From Syntrophomonas wolfei subsp. methylbutyratica (GTDB lineage: Bacteria > Bacillota > Syntrophomonadia > Syntrophomonadales > Syntrophomonadaceae), in NCBI RefSeq assembly GCF_001570625.1, contig NZ_BBQT01000015.1:1-64000 (forward strand): a stretch of 64,000 nt of DNA, given 5' to 3'. Position 1 is the stretch's first letter; each line of letters opens with the position of its first letter. This document shows, one piece after another, positions 24,480-33,544 of this stretch. The notes under the pieces are model-generated. The model did no database searches, had not been told where the DNA came from, and worked only from the letters and a program-made list of their open reading frames with translations. The translations under genes and the position numbers were made by a program.

Positions 24480-25203
24480 AGAACAGCAGGTTATGGAAGC
24501 CTTTCGCCTTTATACCAGGCTTGCGCTTAAGGGCTATGGCGATAAGGAAGCCTTGCGGCTTTACCTGGCCGATGACGTGGTGCGGGGATTGGTGGAGGAA
24601 TTTGCCCAGGAAGTTGAATGTACGGTAATATCTGCCGGAGATCAGCTGTATCTTATTCCTCTGGCCTTAAGCTCACCTTTTCATGTGTCCAACCAGAGCT
24701 TGAAAGATCAGTATTTACCGGCGTACGCTGTGAATGCCGATATTTATCTAATGTATGTAGCTATTATCATACTGTTTGGGGAATTCTACGATAGCTACCA
24801 GACCATGGAAGCTACCCGCGAGTTTCTGACCCTGGATCATTGGCTGACCAGATTAAATGAGCGTCTGCTGGCCTTAAAGGAAATCAACCCCAAAGAGCTG
24901 GAGAAAATGGAATCCGAGCTGGAATATAACTGGCAGCAGGTGATCGATAAGTGGGATGCACTGGATGATTTAAAGGAGAAGGTCAAAGCCCGGGATGCCC
25001 GCACCCGCAGCCGTTTAGGGTTTTTGAACACGGTTAAAAAATTTCTGGAGGCGCAGGATTTAATCAGGGATATCGGCGAGGATGAAGTGACACTGACCGA
25101 AAAAGCGCAAACCATTATCCAGCGCTATTACATGGAAGTACAACATAACCAGAATATACTGGAGTTTATCTACCGGAACAGCCCGGATAAGGAGAGAAAG
25201 TAA
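24469..25203 (+). CDS. jetB: Wadjet KITE subunit JetB (DUF6063-like)
   Basis: 244 residues, start ATG 24469 after GGAGAAGGAAAAAA. Two tandem winged-helix regions (about 8-60 and 185-235; FLEAQDLIRDIGEDEVTLTE, KAQTIIQRYYMEV) with a helical centre. DUF6063-like proteins occupy the MksE/JetB slot beside DUF5716-type JetA. It binds the kleisin and DNA. Its TAA stop shares one base with the jetC ATG, so translation is coupled. Confidence 0.8.
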   Translation: MLYEEQQVMEAFRLYTRLALKGYGDKEALRLYLADDVVRGLVEEFAQEVECTVISAGDQLYLIPLALSSPFHVSNQSLKDQYLPAYAVNADIYLMYVAIIILFGEFYDSYQTMEATREFLTLDHWLTRLNERLLALKEINPKELEKMESELEYNWQQVIDKWDALDDLKEKVKARDARTRSRLGFLNTVKKFLEAQDLIRDIGEDEVTLTEKAQTIIQRYYMEVQHNQNILEFIYRNSPDKERK

Positions 25204-28200
25204 TGCCGGCTATATCTCGTATTCGATTTACCAATTTAGTCTTTGAAAATGGGGCTAAACGTTATAATGATGTGATTTTTCAATTTGATAGCTATAACGG
25301 GGTAATCCTGCTGGAAAATGGAGGAGGCAAAACCGTACTGGTTCAGGCGGTTCTGCAGACAGTTTTGCCCCATACCCTGTTGGGGGAACGTAAAGCCAAA
25401 GACACCTTTGCTCTGGAGAATAGTCCCGCTCATCTGGCGGTTGAATGGCTTATCAGCGATAGGCCCAGACGATACGCCCTTACTGCCGTGACCCTGTTTC
25501 ATAGCAAAGAAGGTATGGACTCTTACAAATATGTGTACGAATATGGGCCTGGTGATGAACACTCTTTGGAGGGGCTGCCTTTTGTGCGCGAGGGGCAGAA
25601 CGGCCCGAGCAGGCCTTCCAGCAAAGAGGAAATAGCAGATTACTACCAGTATATGAGCCGCAACCATTTGAATGCGCATTATTTTAGCAGCAATCGGGAG
25701 TATCAGAGTTATATTGAAGATAACTTTAAAATAATTAACTCGGAATGGAAAAGTGTAGCCCGGATCAATGCTGCCGAAGGGGCGGTGGAAGGTTTTTTTG
25801 CCGGATGCAGCACTACCACCCAGTTGGTTAACCAACTCTTGATTCCCACCGTGGAAGAGGCTCTGGCCGGTGGCGGAACCAAAGATTTCGTAGAGACCTT
25901 TAAAAGGCAGCGGGAGCATTTTAAAAAACACCGGCAATTACGGGATAAAATCTTAGAGAGTCAACAGGTTGATAGGAAAATCAATAGTTATGTTAATCGT
26001 TATGCGCTTTATGATGAAGCCCGGCAGGCCTTGCTCAAGGTAAAAGGGGATACCCGGTCGCTATATCAATTGGCGACCCAACAGCAGGAGCAGGTCGCAC
26101 AAAGGCTGGAAGAACAGCGGCAGGCGACTACCCGGTTGCAGGAGAAGCGGCAAGAGTGGGAAAGAAAGCAGGCTTCTTACCAGTTGGCCAGTCGTCGGCA
26201 GGAACTGGATTATACCGGTCAAATCTATGAAGAGCGGCGTAAAGAATATGAAGAGCAACACGAAGAATATGATCAAAAAAACAGCCGCTTGCAGAATCTG
26301 GAGATTTCTCAATTGAAGGCGCGGATTCGCAGCAGTGATGAAGAAATTAAATACTATACCGAGCAGATAAGGAATTTGGCAGCTGATCCTGATGTAAGAA
26401 ACCTGGAAGAAAAAATTAAGAATAATGCCGGGTATCTGCGTTACTGTTATTTGCAGGAAGAAGAGATACTGAATGGGCAAAAGCAGGAGAGTCAGGCTGA
26501 ACTGGATAATGTAAACCGGGAACTACGGGAAATAGAAAGAAATCACAAGGAACAGCAGAACCATTATTACAAACTGCGGGAGCAAAAGGGACAGGCTGAG
26601 CAGCAGCGTATTCAAGCGGAAAATGATATGCAGAGCATTGCCAGTCAGATTCTGGCCAACCCGGTCCAGGAAGAGGTCATAAAGGAAAAAGCGAAATGGG
26701 AACAGCGAGTGGCCGAGTTAGAGCGCAATCGCCTGGAAAATCAGGGTCTGATTCGAAAATTACAAGAGGATAAGCGGCGGTTGCTGGAAGAACTGGCGCA
26801 GCTGCGTCCGCAATTACAAAACTACGCTCGTGAGGAACAGAGTCTTAAGGACCTTAATGAGCGTATTCAGGAAGAGCAGGAAAGCCTTTTATTGCGCATG
26901 AAAGAATTGAAAACCGAACTTTATTCTGTTCATTCTTTGTATACCCAGCAAACCACCGTAATAAATCATTTTGAGGATACGGTAGAAAATCTCCGTTTAC
27001 ATAAGGAACGGGCCATATTGGAGGAAAGCCAGGCTCTGGCCCTGCATACGTTTTACGAGTCCAGCATTTATTATAGCGCTGACCCGCTGGTTGAGACCTG
27101 GATTGATGATTGGCGGGAGCAGTTTACCTACCTGGAGGCAGGGGCGGTTTATGTTGAGAAAGCGGCCCAACAACTGGGATATTCAGTCAGCGAATATTTC
27201 TCGCTTTACCCCTTCTGGGCAATTAGTCTGGTATGTGGGACCTCCGAAGCCAATAATCTCCTGGCCCGTCTGCGGCGGCAGGCAATGATGCTGACTCATC
27301 CGGTTTTTATCCTTACCCAGGAGGAGGCCCGCAGCATACTGGACGGCCGGGGTGAACCATCCCATGAAGCTCCAGAGGTGAAAAGGCGGGTATTTCCAGC
27401 TAACTGGGAAGCAAATCTGTCTTCAGAAGCCTTTCAAAACTGGAAACAGGAATTGGAGAAGAAGGCGCATGATGCCAGTTCTGAACGTCGGCAGCAGGAA
27501 GTCTTGCTGCAGGAAATGGAAGAGTTCAGGAAACAGCTGCTACAGTTTTGGGAGAAGCATCCTTATGAAGAAACTTGTCAAGTACAGCAGTCCTGGCAGG
27601 AACTCCGGGAACAATTGGTAGAGCTGGATCAGGGTATACGCAGCCGGGAAGAGCGTTTGCAGGAGATAGATACCCGGCTGGATAGCCTGAGCAAAATGAA
27701 CAATGAGATAAGTGAGGAACATGCCTACTTGAGCAACCGGATTATGAAAGCGCAGGATTATATCCGTAAAACCGGCGAGCGCGATAAAGCCGAACTGGAT
27801 TTACAGCAGTGTCAGGAGCTCCTGTTGGCCCGGGAACAGGAACTAGAGCGGCTAAACCGGCAAAAGGAGCGAGGGGAACGGAGAAAGCAGGAATTGCAGC
27901 AGGAATTGCTGATGATTAAACAGGAATTACGCTATTTGCTAGAGCAGCCACTTTACCAGGAAGTCAATTCGGCTATCCCTCAGGAAAGCAAACTTAGTCG
28001 CGATTTGTTGGAAATCGAGCGCCGGGATTTGGTGGATGTCCTGCATCAGAAGCAAAAAGGCAGGCAACAGCTGGAAGACCGGCTGAACCAGGCCCGAACT
28101 GCCAGAAATGATAGTGAAAAAAACCTGGAACGGAAGCGGCGCCAATGTGACACTGAAATAGATGAAGACTTCATATTTCCTCCTGGCGGCGAGGAAGAAA

Positions 28201-29651
28201 TTAATGTAATCATTCAGCAGACGAAAGTACTTAAGCAGCAGTTAAAAAGGCTGGAGCCCGGGTTTAAGCAGGCGGAAAAAGACTATGCTATCGCTCAGGA
28301 TCGTTTTAACCAGCAGGAAGGCGATTTTTATAAAAAATTTACCCAGGCTGTTGTTTTTAGCCAATCGCTTATTGTGGTCAAAGATGAGCTGGATCAGGAG
28401 TACCAGGAAATTCAAAGCAAACAAAACTATTTGGATGAGCAGGCCATCATTTTAAAGGCAGAAGAAGATATGTTTAAGCAAGCTCTGGTAGAATTGGAAC
28501 GCTATCATGAACGGTATGAATATCTGCAGGATGACATTGCTTATGTGGATTTGCCCTCCTCGGTGGCGCAGGACTTTAGCTACCGACCCATGCCTATAAT
28601 TGAACGTTATATAAAAGAATTGGAAGATAAACAGGCCCACCTCAATCAGCTTGAGGACGGGCTGGAACAGGAAAGAAGCCGCCTGGGGCAGTTCTGTCGG
28701 GAGGAATTGCAGGATATTAAGCTGCGCCGGATGGTTATGAACGGGTTAAAATATCTGGATAATTATCAGGAAGTAGGGGAATGGAAGAATCGTTTGAGCA
28801 GCCGCATTGCTCTGGCTATCCGCCATGCTGAGGATGATATGCGGGAACATGATCGTCAGTTGCAGCAGTTTATTAATCATATACACAGCTATTTGCTGAC
28901 TATGGCGGGTGAGCTGCGGGCTATTCCCCGTAAGACCAGGGTTAAGGTCCAGGATAGTTGGAAGGAAATATTTCAATTTGATGTGCCGCAATGGGAAGAA
29001 AAGGAAGGCAAGGATGAGCTGCGCAGGCATGTAGATTGGATGCTCAATCAGATTGAGGAGAACCGCTACCGTGATGAAAACGGAAAAGAAAACTATGCTC
29101 TCATGCACAAAGACATTGAAAAATGGCTGCAAGCCCCGCAGCTGTTGAGTAATGTCATGCAGGGAAAGAATATCAAGGTTAAGTGCCGCAAGGTTACTGC
29201 TGATGGCAAGGTCAGCAGTTATCCCAGTGCTTGGGAGAGCTCCAACCAGTGGTCAGGAGGAGAAAAGTGGAGTAAGAATATGGCTTTATTCCTGGGCATT
29301 CAAAATTACCTGGCCGAAAAACGGCAGGCGGTAAACCCAAGGGTGAAACGCAGCCGTACAGTTATTCTGGATAATCCCTTCGGCAAGGCCTCCAGTGAGC
29401 ATATTCTGGATCCGGTCTTCTTTATTGCTGAACAACTGGGCTTCCAGATTGTTGCGCTGACTGCTCTGGCTGAGGGTAAATTTATCAGTGATTACTTTCC
29501 CATTGTATACAGCTGCCGCTTGCGGCCCAGCACCAGTCCGGATAAATACCTGATTGCAGCAGACAAAGAAATACGGCATGCTTATTTCCAGGATCATGAT
29601 CCGGAAGCGTTGCGACGATTGGGACAACAGAAACAGATGGAACTGTTTTAG
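25203..29651 (+). CDS. jetC: Wadjet SMC-type ATPase JetC
   Basis: 1482 residues. ATPase head with Walker A LENGGGKT (37-44; the usual first Gly is Leu), a coiled coil from about 280 to 1200 rich in Glu, Gln and Arg, and a hinge-like globular stretch near 622-720 (EYFSLYPFWAISLVCGTSEA). Signature SNQWSGGEKW lies at 1347-1356 and Walker B TVILDNPFGKASS with Asp1390. Asn1391 stands where most SMC heads have the catalytic Glu. JetC loads on plasmids and extrudes DNA loops with JetA/B, measuring circle size before JetD cleaves. Last gene of the operon; start behind AAGGAGAGAAAGTA. Confidence 0.88.
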   Translation: MPAISRIRFTNLVFENGAKRYNDVIFQFDSYNGVILLENGGGKTVLVQAVLQTVLPHTLLGERKAKDTFALENSPAHLAVEWLISDRPRRYALTAVTLFHSKEGMDSYKYVYEYGPGDEHSLEGLPFVREGQNGPSRPSSKEEIADYYQYMSRNHLNAHYFSSNREYQSYIEDNFKIINSEWKSVARINAAEGAVEGFFAGCSTTTQLVNQLLIPTVEEALAGGGTKDFVETFKRQREHFKKHRQLRDKILESQQVDRKINSYVNRYALYDEARQALLKVKGDTRSLYQLATQQQEQVAQRLEEQRQATTRLQEKRQEWERKQASYQLASRRQELDYTGQIYEERRKEYEEQHEEYDQKNSRLQNLEISQLKARIRSSDEEIKYYTEQIRNLAADPDVRNLEEKIKNNAGYLRYCYLQEEEILNGQKQESQAELDNVNRELREIERNHKEQQNHYYKLREQKGQAEQQRIQAENDMQSIASQILANPVQEEVIKEKAKWEQRVAELERNRLENQGLIRKLQEDKRRLLEELAQLRPQLQNYAREEQSLKDLNERIQEEQESLLLRMKELKTELYSVHSLYTQQTTVINHFEDTVENLRLHKERAILEESQALALHTFYESSIYYSADPLVETWIDDWREQFTYLEAGAVYVEKAAQQLGYSVSEYFSLYPFWAISLVCGTSEANNLLARLRRQAMMLTHPVFILTQEEARSILDGRGEPSHEAPEVKRRVFPANWEANLSSEAFQNWKQELEKKAHDASSERRQQEVLLQEMEEFRKQLLQFWEKHPYEETCQVQQSWQELREQLVELDQGIRSREERLQEIDTRLDSLSKMNNEISEEHAYLSNRIMKAQDYIRKTGERDKAELDLQQCQELLLAREQELERLNRQKERGERRKQELQQELLMIKQELRYLLEQPLYQEVNSAIPQESKLSRDLLEIERRDLVDVLHQKQKGRQQLEDRLNQARTARNDSEKNLERKRRQCDTEIDEDFIFPPGGEEEINVIIQQTKVLKQQLKRLEPGFKQAEKDYAIAQDRFNQQEGDFYKKFTQAVVFSQSLIVVKDELDQEYQEIQSKQNYLDEQAIILKAEEDMFKQALVELERYHERYEYLQDDIAYVDLPSSVAQDFSYRPMPIIERYIKELEDKQAHLNQLEDGLEQERSRLGQFCREELQDIKLRRMVMNGLKYLDNYQEVGEWKNRLSSRIALAIRHAEDDMREHDRQLQQFINHIHSYLLTMAGELRAIPRKTRVKVQDSWKEIFQFDVPQWEEKEGKDELRRHVDWMLNQIEENRYRDENGKENYALMHKDIEKWLQAPQLLSNVMQGKNIKVKCRKVTADGKVSSYPSAWESSNQWSGGEKWSKNMALFLGIQNYLAEKRQAVNPRVKRSRTVILDNPFGKASSEHILDPVFFIAEQLGFQIVALTALAEGKFISDYFPIVYSCRLRPSTSPDKYLIAADKEIRHAYFQDHDPEALRRLGQQKQMELF

Positions 29652-29776
29652 GATTTCCTGGAGTATGTTGGGGTTTTGCTCCGAAAGCTTAAATCTTGAC
29701 GGGAGACAGTAACTACATAAAATAACGTCAAGCAGCAACTCGGGCTTGAATCTGAATCAGGATATACACTAAAATT
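29652..29776. other. Intergenic region after jetC
   Basis: No gene. ACGTCAAG-type sequence follows the stop but no clear terminator with a T run is seen; repeat A begins at 29777. Confidence 0.4.
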
Positions 29777-29910
29777 TTAAGCATTAGAAGATACTGCGGA
29801 GCATTTTCAACACCTTGCTGCAACGAGGCGGGAGCTTTGAACCCGCCGCCTGTTTGGTTAATAGGAACCTGACCGCTTAAAGAAGCAGGGGACATTTTTC
29901 ACATCGTTAT
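29777..29910 (-). repeat. Repeat A, full copy (minus orientation)
   Basis: TTAAGCATTAGAAGATACTG, GCTGCAACGAGGCGGGAGCT, GAACCCGCCGCCTGTTTGGT, TAATAGGAACCTGACCGC and TTTTTCACATCGTTAT are the reverse complement of the family consensus, end to end. It lies between the Wadjet operon and the DUF364 gene. Confidence 0.8.
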
Positions 29911-29944
29911 AAATTATTGGGGTTCAAGAAAGGAATGATTACAA

Positions 29945-30679
29945 ATGAGTATGCAGGAAGAATTCTATTCTGAGCTTATGAAGCGATTTCGAAAGATAGT
30001 GGAAGACAATAATCTTTTGGAACAAGAGATTATAATCACCGGCCGGCCGCTTACAGCGGAAGAGGCCATAGGAAAACCCAAAAGACAGGATTTTCCTATT
30101 ATTAAAGGTAAAGAGAAGTTAATGCAGGCTGAGTTCAAAGGCGCCAAAGGACAAGCCTTTACCGACATGGCAGGTAATTTCAAGGGAACCTTACAACAAG
30201 TATTGAATATGCTGTTGACAAACAATTTTGACCGGGCGGTGCTAATAGCCAGTATGAATGCTGTATGCCGCTATTTGGGCTTGATTGATAGGACCGTTCA
30301 TTGTCATGACGAGCAGCCTGAGCAATGTGCTGCCGAATTGGTCGAACAAATAAAAAGAGATTTTGGCATTCCCCGGGTAGCCCTTATTGGCTATCAACCT
30401 GCGATGCTGGAAAAACTGGCGGCATTTTTTCCGTTGCGGGTGGTGGACCTGGATCCTGATAATATTGGGAAGATCAAATCAGGTGTACAGGTAGAAGGCT
30501 ATGAAGCAACCGATGAAGTGCTGGAATGGTGCGATGTTATTGCAGCTACGGGCAGTACCGTGGTAAACTCCACTATTACTGCGTATTGTAAACAGAAGCC
30601 GGTATACTTCTTCGGCACCACCGGTGCCGCTGCCTGTCATCTTATGGGTTTGCATCGCTTTTGTGCTTTAGGAGGATAA
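29945..30679 (+). CDS. DUF364 Rossmann-like protein (putative heavy-metal chelation domain)
   Basis: 244 residues, ATG 29945 after AAGAAAGGAATGATTACAA. LTAEEAIGKPKRQDFPIIKG, GQAFTDMAGNFKGTL, ASMNAVCRYLGLIDRTVHCH and VIAATGSTVVNSTI follow the DUF364 pattern. The fold resembles enolase-N plus a Rossmann domain; a role in metal or cofactor handling is proposed for the family but unproven. Cys/His-rich segments (TVHCHDEQPEQC) would suit metal binding. Ends at a shared bidirectional terminator. Confidence 0.82.
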   Translation: MSMQEEFYSELMKRFRKIVEDNNLLEQEIIITGRPLTAEEAIGKPKRQDFPIIKGKEKLMQAEFKGAKGQAFTDMAGNFKGTLQQVLNMLLTNNFDRAVLIASMNAVCRYLGLIDRTVHCHDEQPEQCAAELVEQIKRDFGIPRVALIGYQPAMLEKLAAFFPLRVVDLDPDNIGKIKSGVQVEGYEATDEVLEWCDVIAATGSTVVNSTITAYCKQKPVYFFGTTGAAACHLMGLHRFCALGG

Positions 30680-30690
30680 ACTCAAATATT

Positions 30691-30725
30691 AAAGCATGGG
30701 GGTTAATCAACCCTCATGCTTTTTA
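30691..30725. terminator. Bidirectional terminator between DUF364 gene and dtxR-type gene
   Basis: AAAGCATGGGGGTT and AACCCTCATGCTTT pair around AATC with one bulge and have A and T runs on both sides, so it can end transcription from either convergent gene. Confidence 0.8.
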
Positions 30726-31186
30726 AAGTCGTAAAAAGCTTGTTTCCATTCGGGATTATCCTCCATGAATTCGACCAGCAGTATAATTTTCCCTATAGTT
30801 TCCGGACTGATATAATGTTCAATTTTTTCAGTTTCCTCCAACAATTGCTCTTTAACCCCTATAATGCTTAAAAAGCGTTCCAGAGTCTCATGCCTTTTTA
30901 ACAAATATTGCCCATGTTCCTGCCCCTTTTTGCTTAGTTCTATCACACCATACTTTTCAAACTGCAGGTAACCCATATCCGCTAGCTTCTGTACCATTTT
31001 ACTGGCCGATGGAGGTTGCACATTAAGGGCTGATGCCAGGTCACCCATACGGGTATATCCCTTTTTACCAGCCAGGCGGTAGATCATTTCCAGATAATCT
31101 TCCATGCTGGCGGTAATAGTTTTAGTTGCCTGCTGCTTAATTTGATAACCCCGAACAGTGCGAAACTCGCGCCCTTGCTCTCCCAT
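30707..31186 (-). CDS. DtxR/MntR-family metal-dependent regulator
   Basis: ATG 31186 is chosen (GGGGAGATGG spaced 8-10 bases); ATG 31195 abuts the same site. 159 residues. Winged helix: SMEDYLEMIYRLAGKKGYTR, MGDLASALNVQPPSASKMVQ, KLADMGYLQFEKYGVIELSK. Dimerisation and metal domain: RHETLERFLSIIGVKEQLLE, ETEKIEHYISPETI. The Asp/Glu-His-Glu-His ligand set fits the MntR subgroup better than DtxR with its SH3 domain, which is missing. Possible regulator of feoAB or the iron-sulfur cluster genes nearby. Confidence 0.88.
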   Translation of the reverse strand: MGEQGREFRTVRGYQIKQQATKTITASMEDYLEMIYRLAGKKGYTRMGDLASALNVQPPSASKMVQKLADMGYLQFEKYGVIELSKKGQEHGQYLLKRHETLERFLSIIGVKEQLLEETEKIEHYISPETIGKIILLVEFMEDNPEWKQAFYDFKKHEG

Positions 31187-31418
31187 ATAAACCATCTCCC
31201 CAACAATTCAAACAGTTTTATTTGCTGCTGGTTAATTGCTTGACTATGGTATTTATATTCGATTTTTGCAGAAGAAATACGGCATTGTTTTTGGGGGATG
31301 AATATTTAGGTGAAATTAGGGAGTTATGTAACGTTCTTATTAGATTTAAAGAATCTGTCCAAAAAGAGAGAAAATAGACAATTGAGGTATTTTGCCTAGA
31401 TATATGGAATAAAAGCTT

Positions 31419-32210
31419 TTACAGAGTGCTGACTAAATAATAAGGAGAAAATTCTCCTCCTGATAAACTGCCAATGGGGTCAGGTCCGGGAAAAAGCTGT
31501 TGAGCAATTTCCGTATTGGTAAATCCTCTATTTCTTAATGTCTGAATATCTTTTTGTAGTTCCAGTAGATAATTCAACTTATATTGAAATAATACTTTGG
31601 CGTTTTTTCGAATACCGCTATGGGTGCAAAATACCGTAGTAAAATCCAGGTCCAATATTTTCTTGATTGATAATATAGTTTCATTCATATTCTCATCAAA
31701 CATAACACTTTTTGGCTTAAGATTGTTTAAGAGATCACCGGAAAACAACCAACCTTTATTTTTTTCATGTAATACTTTGTGATAAGGGTAGTGCCCGGGT
31801 GAATCAATTACATCGAAAACATAGCTTCCGGTTTTTATTGTATCGTTTATGGGCTCGGCGTTGAATGGCTTTCTCCTACCCCATATATCCAACCGGTATT
31901 TTGCTAATTCAGGCTCTTGCCTGGCTTCTTCCAGAGAACTCTCATGCAGATAAATCGGAACTTGCATCTTTTCTTGCAACCAGTAGGCCATTCCGGCATG
32001 GTCTTCATGGATGTGCGATAAAAATATCTGCTCTATTTTATGGGCATTAAAAAACTCTATGGCTTCTTCTGCCAGAGAATATGGTCCACTATCTATTAGC
32101 AAGCCATCGATAAGATAATAATAGACATTCATTTGAAAAGAAGGTTTCCAGGGCATTTCCCTGCTGCCCCGCGCACAAATTATATCCTCGTAGTTGAAAA
32201 CATCAAACAT
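31419..32210 (-). CDS. Metallo-beta-lactamase-fold hydrolase
   Basis: Start ATG 32210 behind GGAAGGAGGTAAATATAATA rather than the longer frame from 32234. 263 residues. SHIHEDHAG supplies the HxHxDH zinc motif, DSPGHYPYH the third His, FSGDLL the bridging Asp and CTHSGIRKN the last His. The C-terminal helices (LELQKDIQTLRNRGFTNTEI) resemble glyoxalase II-like or ComE-like MBL proteins that add a winged helix. Substrate unknown. Monocistronic by appearance. Confidence 0.85.
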   Translation of the reverse strand: MFDVFNYEDIICARGSREMPWKPSFQMNVYYYLIDGLLIDSGPYSLAEEAIEFFNAHKIEQIFLSHIHEDHAGMAYWLQEKMQVPIYLHESSLEEARQEPELAKYRLDIWGRRKPFNAEPINDTIKTGSYVFDVIDSPGHYPYHKVLHEKNKGWLFSGDLLNNLKPKSVMFDENMNETILSIKKILDLDFTTVFCTHSGIRKNAKVLFQYKLNYLLELQKDIQTLRNRGFTNTEIAQQLFPGPDPIGSLSGGEFSPYYLVSTL

Positions 32211-32445
32211 TATTATATTTACCTCCTTCCCCATGCAGAATTTTGCATTTGGGTAAAAAGCATCTTTAATAGTTTACCATGTCTGGCGATTGCTTTCACT
32301 TTAATCCTTCCCCATACTATATCGTTTTGCAGAAATAAGGAAAAAGTAATAACGAAGATAAGTTCATTTGAAGTGAAATGAGCAGTCATGAATACATTGC
32401 CACCGGAAACGACAAACTAGATAAAAATAAGAAAGGATGAGAGAT

Positions 32446-32760
32446 GTGGCTTTACTTGGTGATCCCTTTGTAGCTAATTTACCCCGTCCCCTCTCCAATG
32501 AGGAATTAATACAGGCATTAAGGGTTGATATTGCAGGTGAATTGGAGGCAATCATCGGCTACGAAGCTCATATTATGGCTACTACTGATGAAAGGGTGAA
32601 AAAGGTACTCACTCATATTGCCAATGAAGAAAGGCGCCATGTAGGTCAATTACAGCAGCTTCTATTCGTTTTAAACCCGGGTGAACAGCAATATTTTGAC
32701 CAGGGATTGCAGGCCATTCAACAACAGCAGTCCCAGAATTTCCAGATGCCGATGCAATAA
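32446..32760 (+). CDS. Small ferritin-like di-iron protein
   Basis: GTG 32446 sits 9 bases after AGAAAGG; ATG 32437 in frame is the alternative (107 instead of 104 residues). ELIQALRVDIAGELEAIIGY, EAHIMATTDERVKKVLTHIA and NEERRHVGQLQQLL give the two-helix half-ferritin pattern with E-x6-Y-x2-H and EExxH ligands, as in encapsulated-ferritin-like proteins, which assemble as dimers or decamers. A Gln-rich tail (QGLQAIQQQQSQNFQ) ends it. No encapsulin gene is seen nearby. Likely iron storage or oxidative protection. Confidence 0.75.
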   Translation: MALLGDPFVANLPRPLSNEELIQALRVDIAGELEAIIGYEAHIMATTDERVKKVLTHIANEERRHVGQLQQLLFVLNPGEQQYFDQGLQAIQQQQSQNFQMPMQ

Positions 32761-32767
32761 AACAAAC

Positions 32768-32791
32768 GGGGCAGGTCCATGTATCTGCCCC
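32768..32791 (+). terminator. Hairpin after the ferritin-like gene
   Basis: GGGGCAG and CTGCCCC perfect 7-base arms with a 10-base loop, 8 bases after the stop; no T run. Confidence 0.4.
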
Positions 32792-32955
32792 AACGGCATA
32801 GCCCGAGGTGACTATCTCTTTGTCATTGCATTGCTTTCGCTTTAATCAGTGACCCCCACCTGATGGGAACTCGCCCCTTCCTATTCATTCTATAATGAAA
32901 ACCTTCCTCCAGCCCCAGCTATTTTCCATAAAACTTATAAATATTTTAAAACTGC

Positions 32956-32985
32956 TTGACATAATTGTGTCCGGAGAAATATTAT
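32956..32985 (+). promoter_or_regulatory. Promoter of the NifX/Mrp cluster
   Basis: TTGACA 32956-32961 and TATTAT 32980-32985 (18-base spacer). Transcription would start near 32992, leaving a leader of about 140 bases before the ATG at 33132. Confidence 0.65.
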
Positions 32986-33001
32986 TAGGATAAAGATTAT
33001 G

Positions 33002-33043
33002 GGCATATGTTCATTATCGGAAACCGCTTTGCAAACATATGCC
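33002..33043 (+). promoter_or_regulatory. Structured leader of the NifX/Mrp cluster
   Basis: GGCATATGTT (33002-33011) and AACATATGCC (33034-33043) are perfect 10-base arms enclosing TATCGGAAACCG, which can itself fold. A further GGCTATTATCGGCTAG lies downstream. It matches no riboswitch class I recognise. Confidence 0.4.
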
Positions 33044-33131
33044 TTGCCGGCTATTATCGGCTAGATGCCTTGGTATCCCTTAATCGGGAAGCACTTGTCG
33101 GCTGTTGCCAATCTGAAAGGTGGTGAGAAGA

Positions 33132-33485
33132 ATGCCTAAGAAAATTGCTGTTTGTTCCGCCGATTCATCCCCATCCTCTCCAGTGGACGGAAGATTCGGA
33201 CGCTGCAAATGTTTTATGCTCTGGGACCCGGAGACCAGGCAATATGAGTCTCTAGCCAATACCGGGCCTGAGGCGGAACATGGCGCAGGCACAGGAGCTG
33301 TTCAGGCTCTGGTACGAAACAATGTGGGAATGGTTATTTCCCAGCGGGTGGGGCCTAAAGCCTATGCAGCATTGAAGGAAGCTGGGATAAAGGTATTTGC
33401 CGGCGCCGGCGGGAAAACGGTTGAAGCAGCCCGCCAAAGCTATGAGGCTGGTGAGCTCCATGAATTATTGACTCCTAATGCTTGA
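33132..33485 (+). CDS. NifX/NifB-type dinitrogenase iron-molybdenum cofactor-like protein
   Basis: Start ATG 33132 behind GGTGGTGAGAAGA; the frame to 33120 is not needed. 117 residues: KKIAVCSADSSPSSPVDGRF, GRCKCFMLWDPETRQYESLA, NVGMVISQRVGPKAYAALKE, AGIKVFAGAGGKTVEAARQS. The FGR(C)..F.L.D signature and GPxAxxALxxAGIxV identify the NifX-like ribonuclease H fold that carries iron-sulfur or FeMo-type cofactors. Extra Cys residues (CSAD, CKCF) could bind a cluster. No nitrogenase genes are in view, so a general metallocluster carrier is more likely. Confidence 0.85.
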   Translation: MPKKIAVCSADSSPSSPVDGRFGRCKCFMLWDPETRQYESLANTGPEAEHGAGTGAVQALVRNNVGMVISQRVGPKAYAALKEAGIKVFAGAGGKTVEAARQSYEAGELHELLTPNA

Positions 33486-33544
33486 GTTTTACGCTTATTG
33501 CCAAAATATGTTTAATAAAATTTAGTTAGTGGAGGTAGTTTATT

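Noticed and set aside
31597-31782. Plus-strand ORFs inside the MBL-hydrolase gene and similar shadow frames in jetC, ppdK and glyS
   Set aside because: They overlap strong genes in other frames and show no motifs or ribosome sites.
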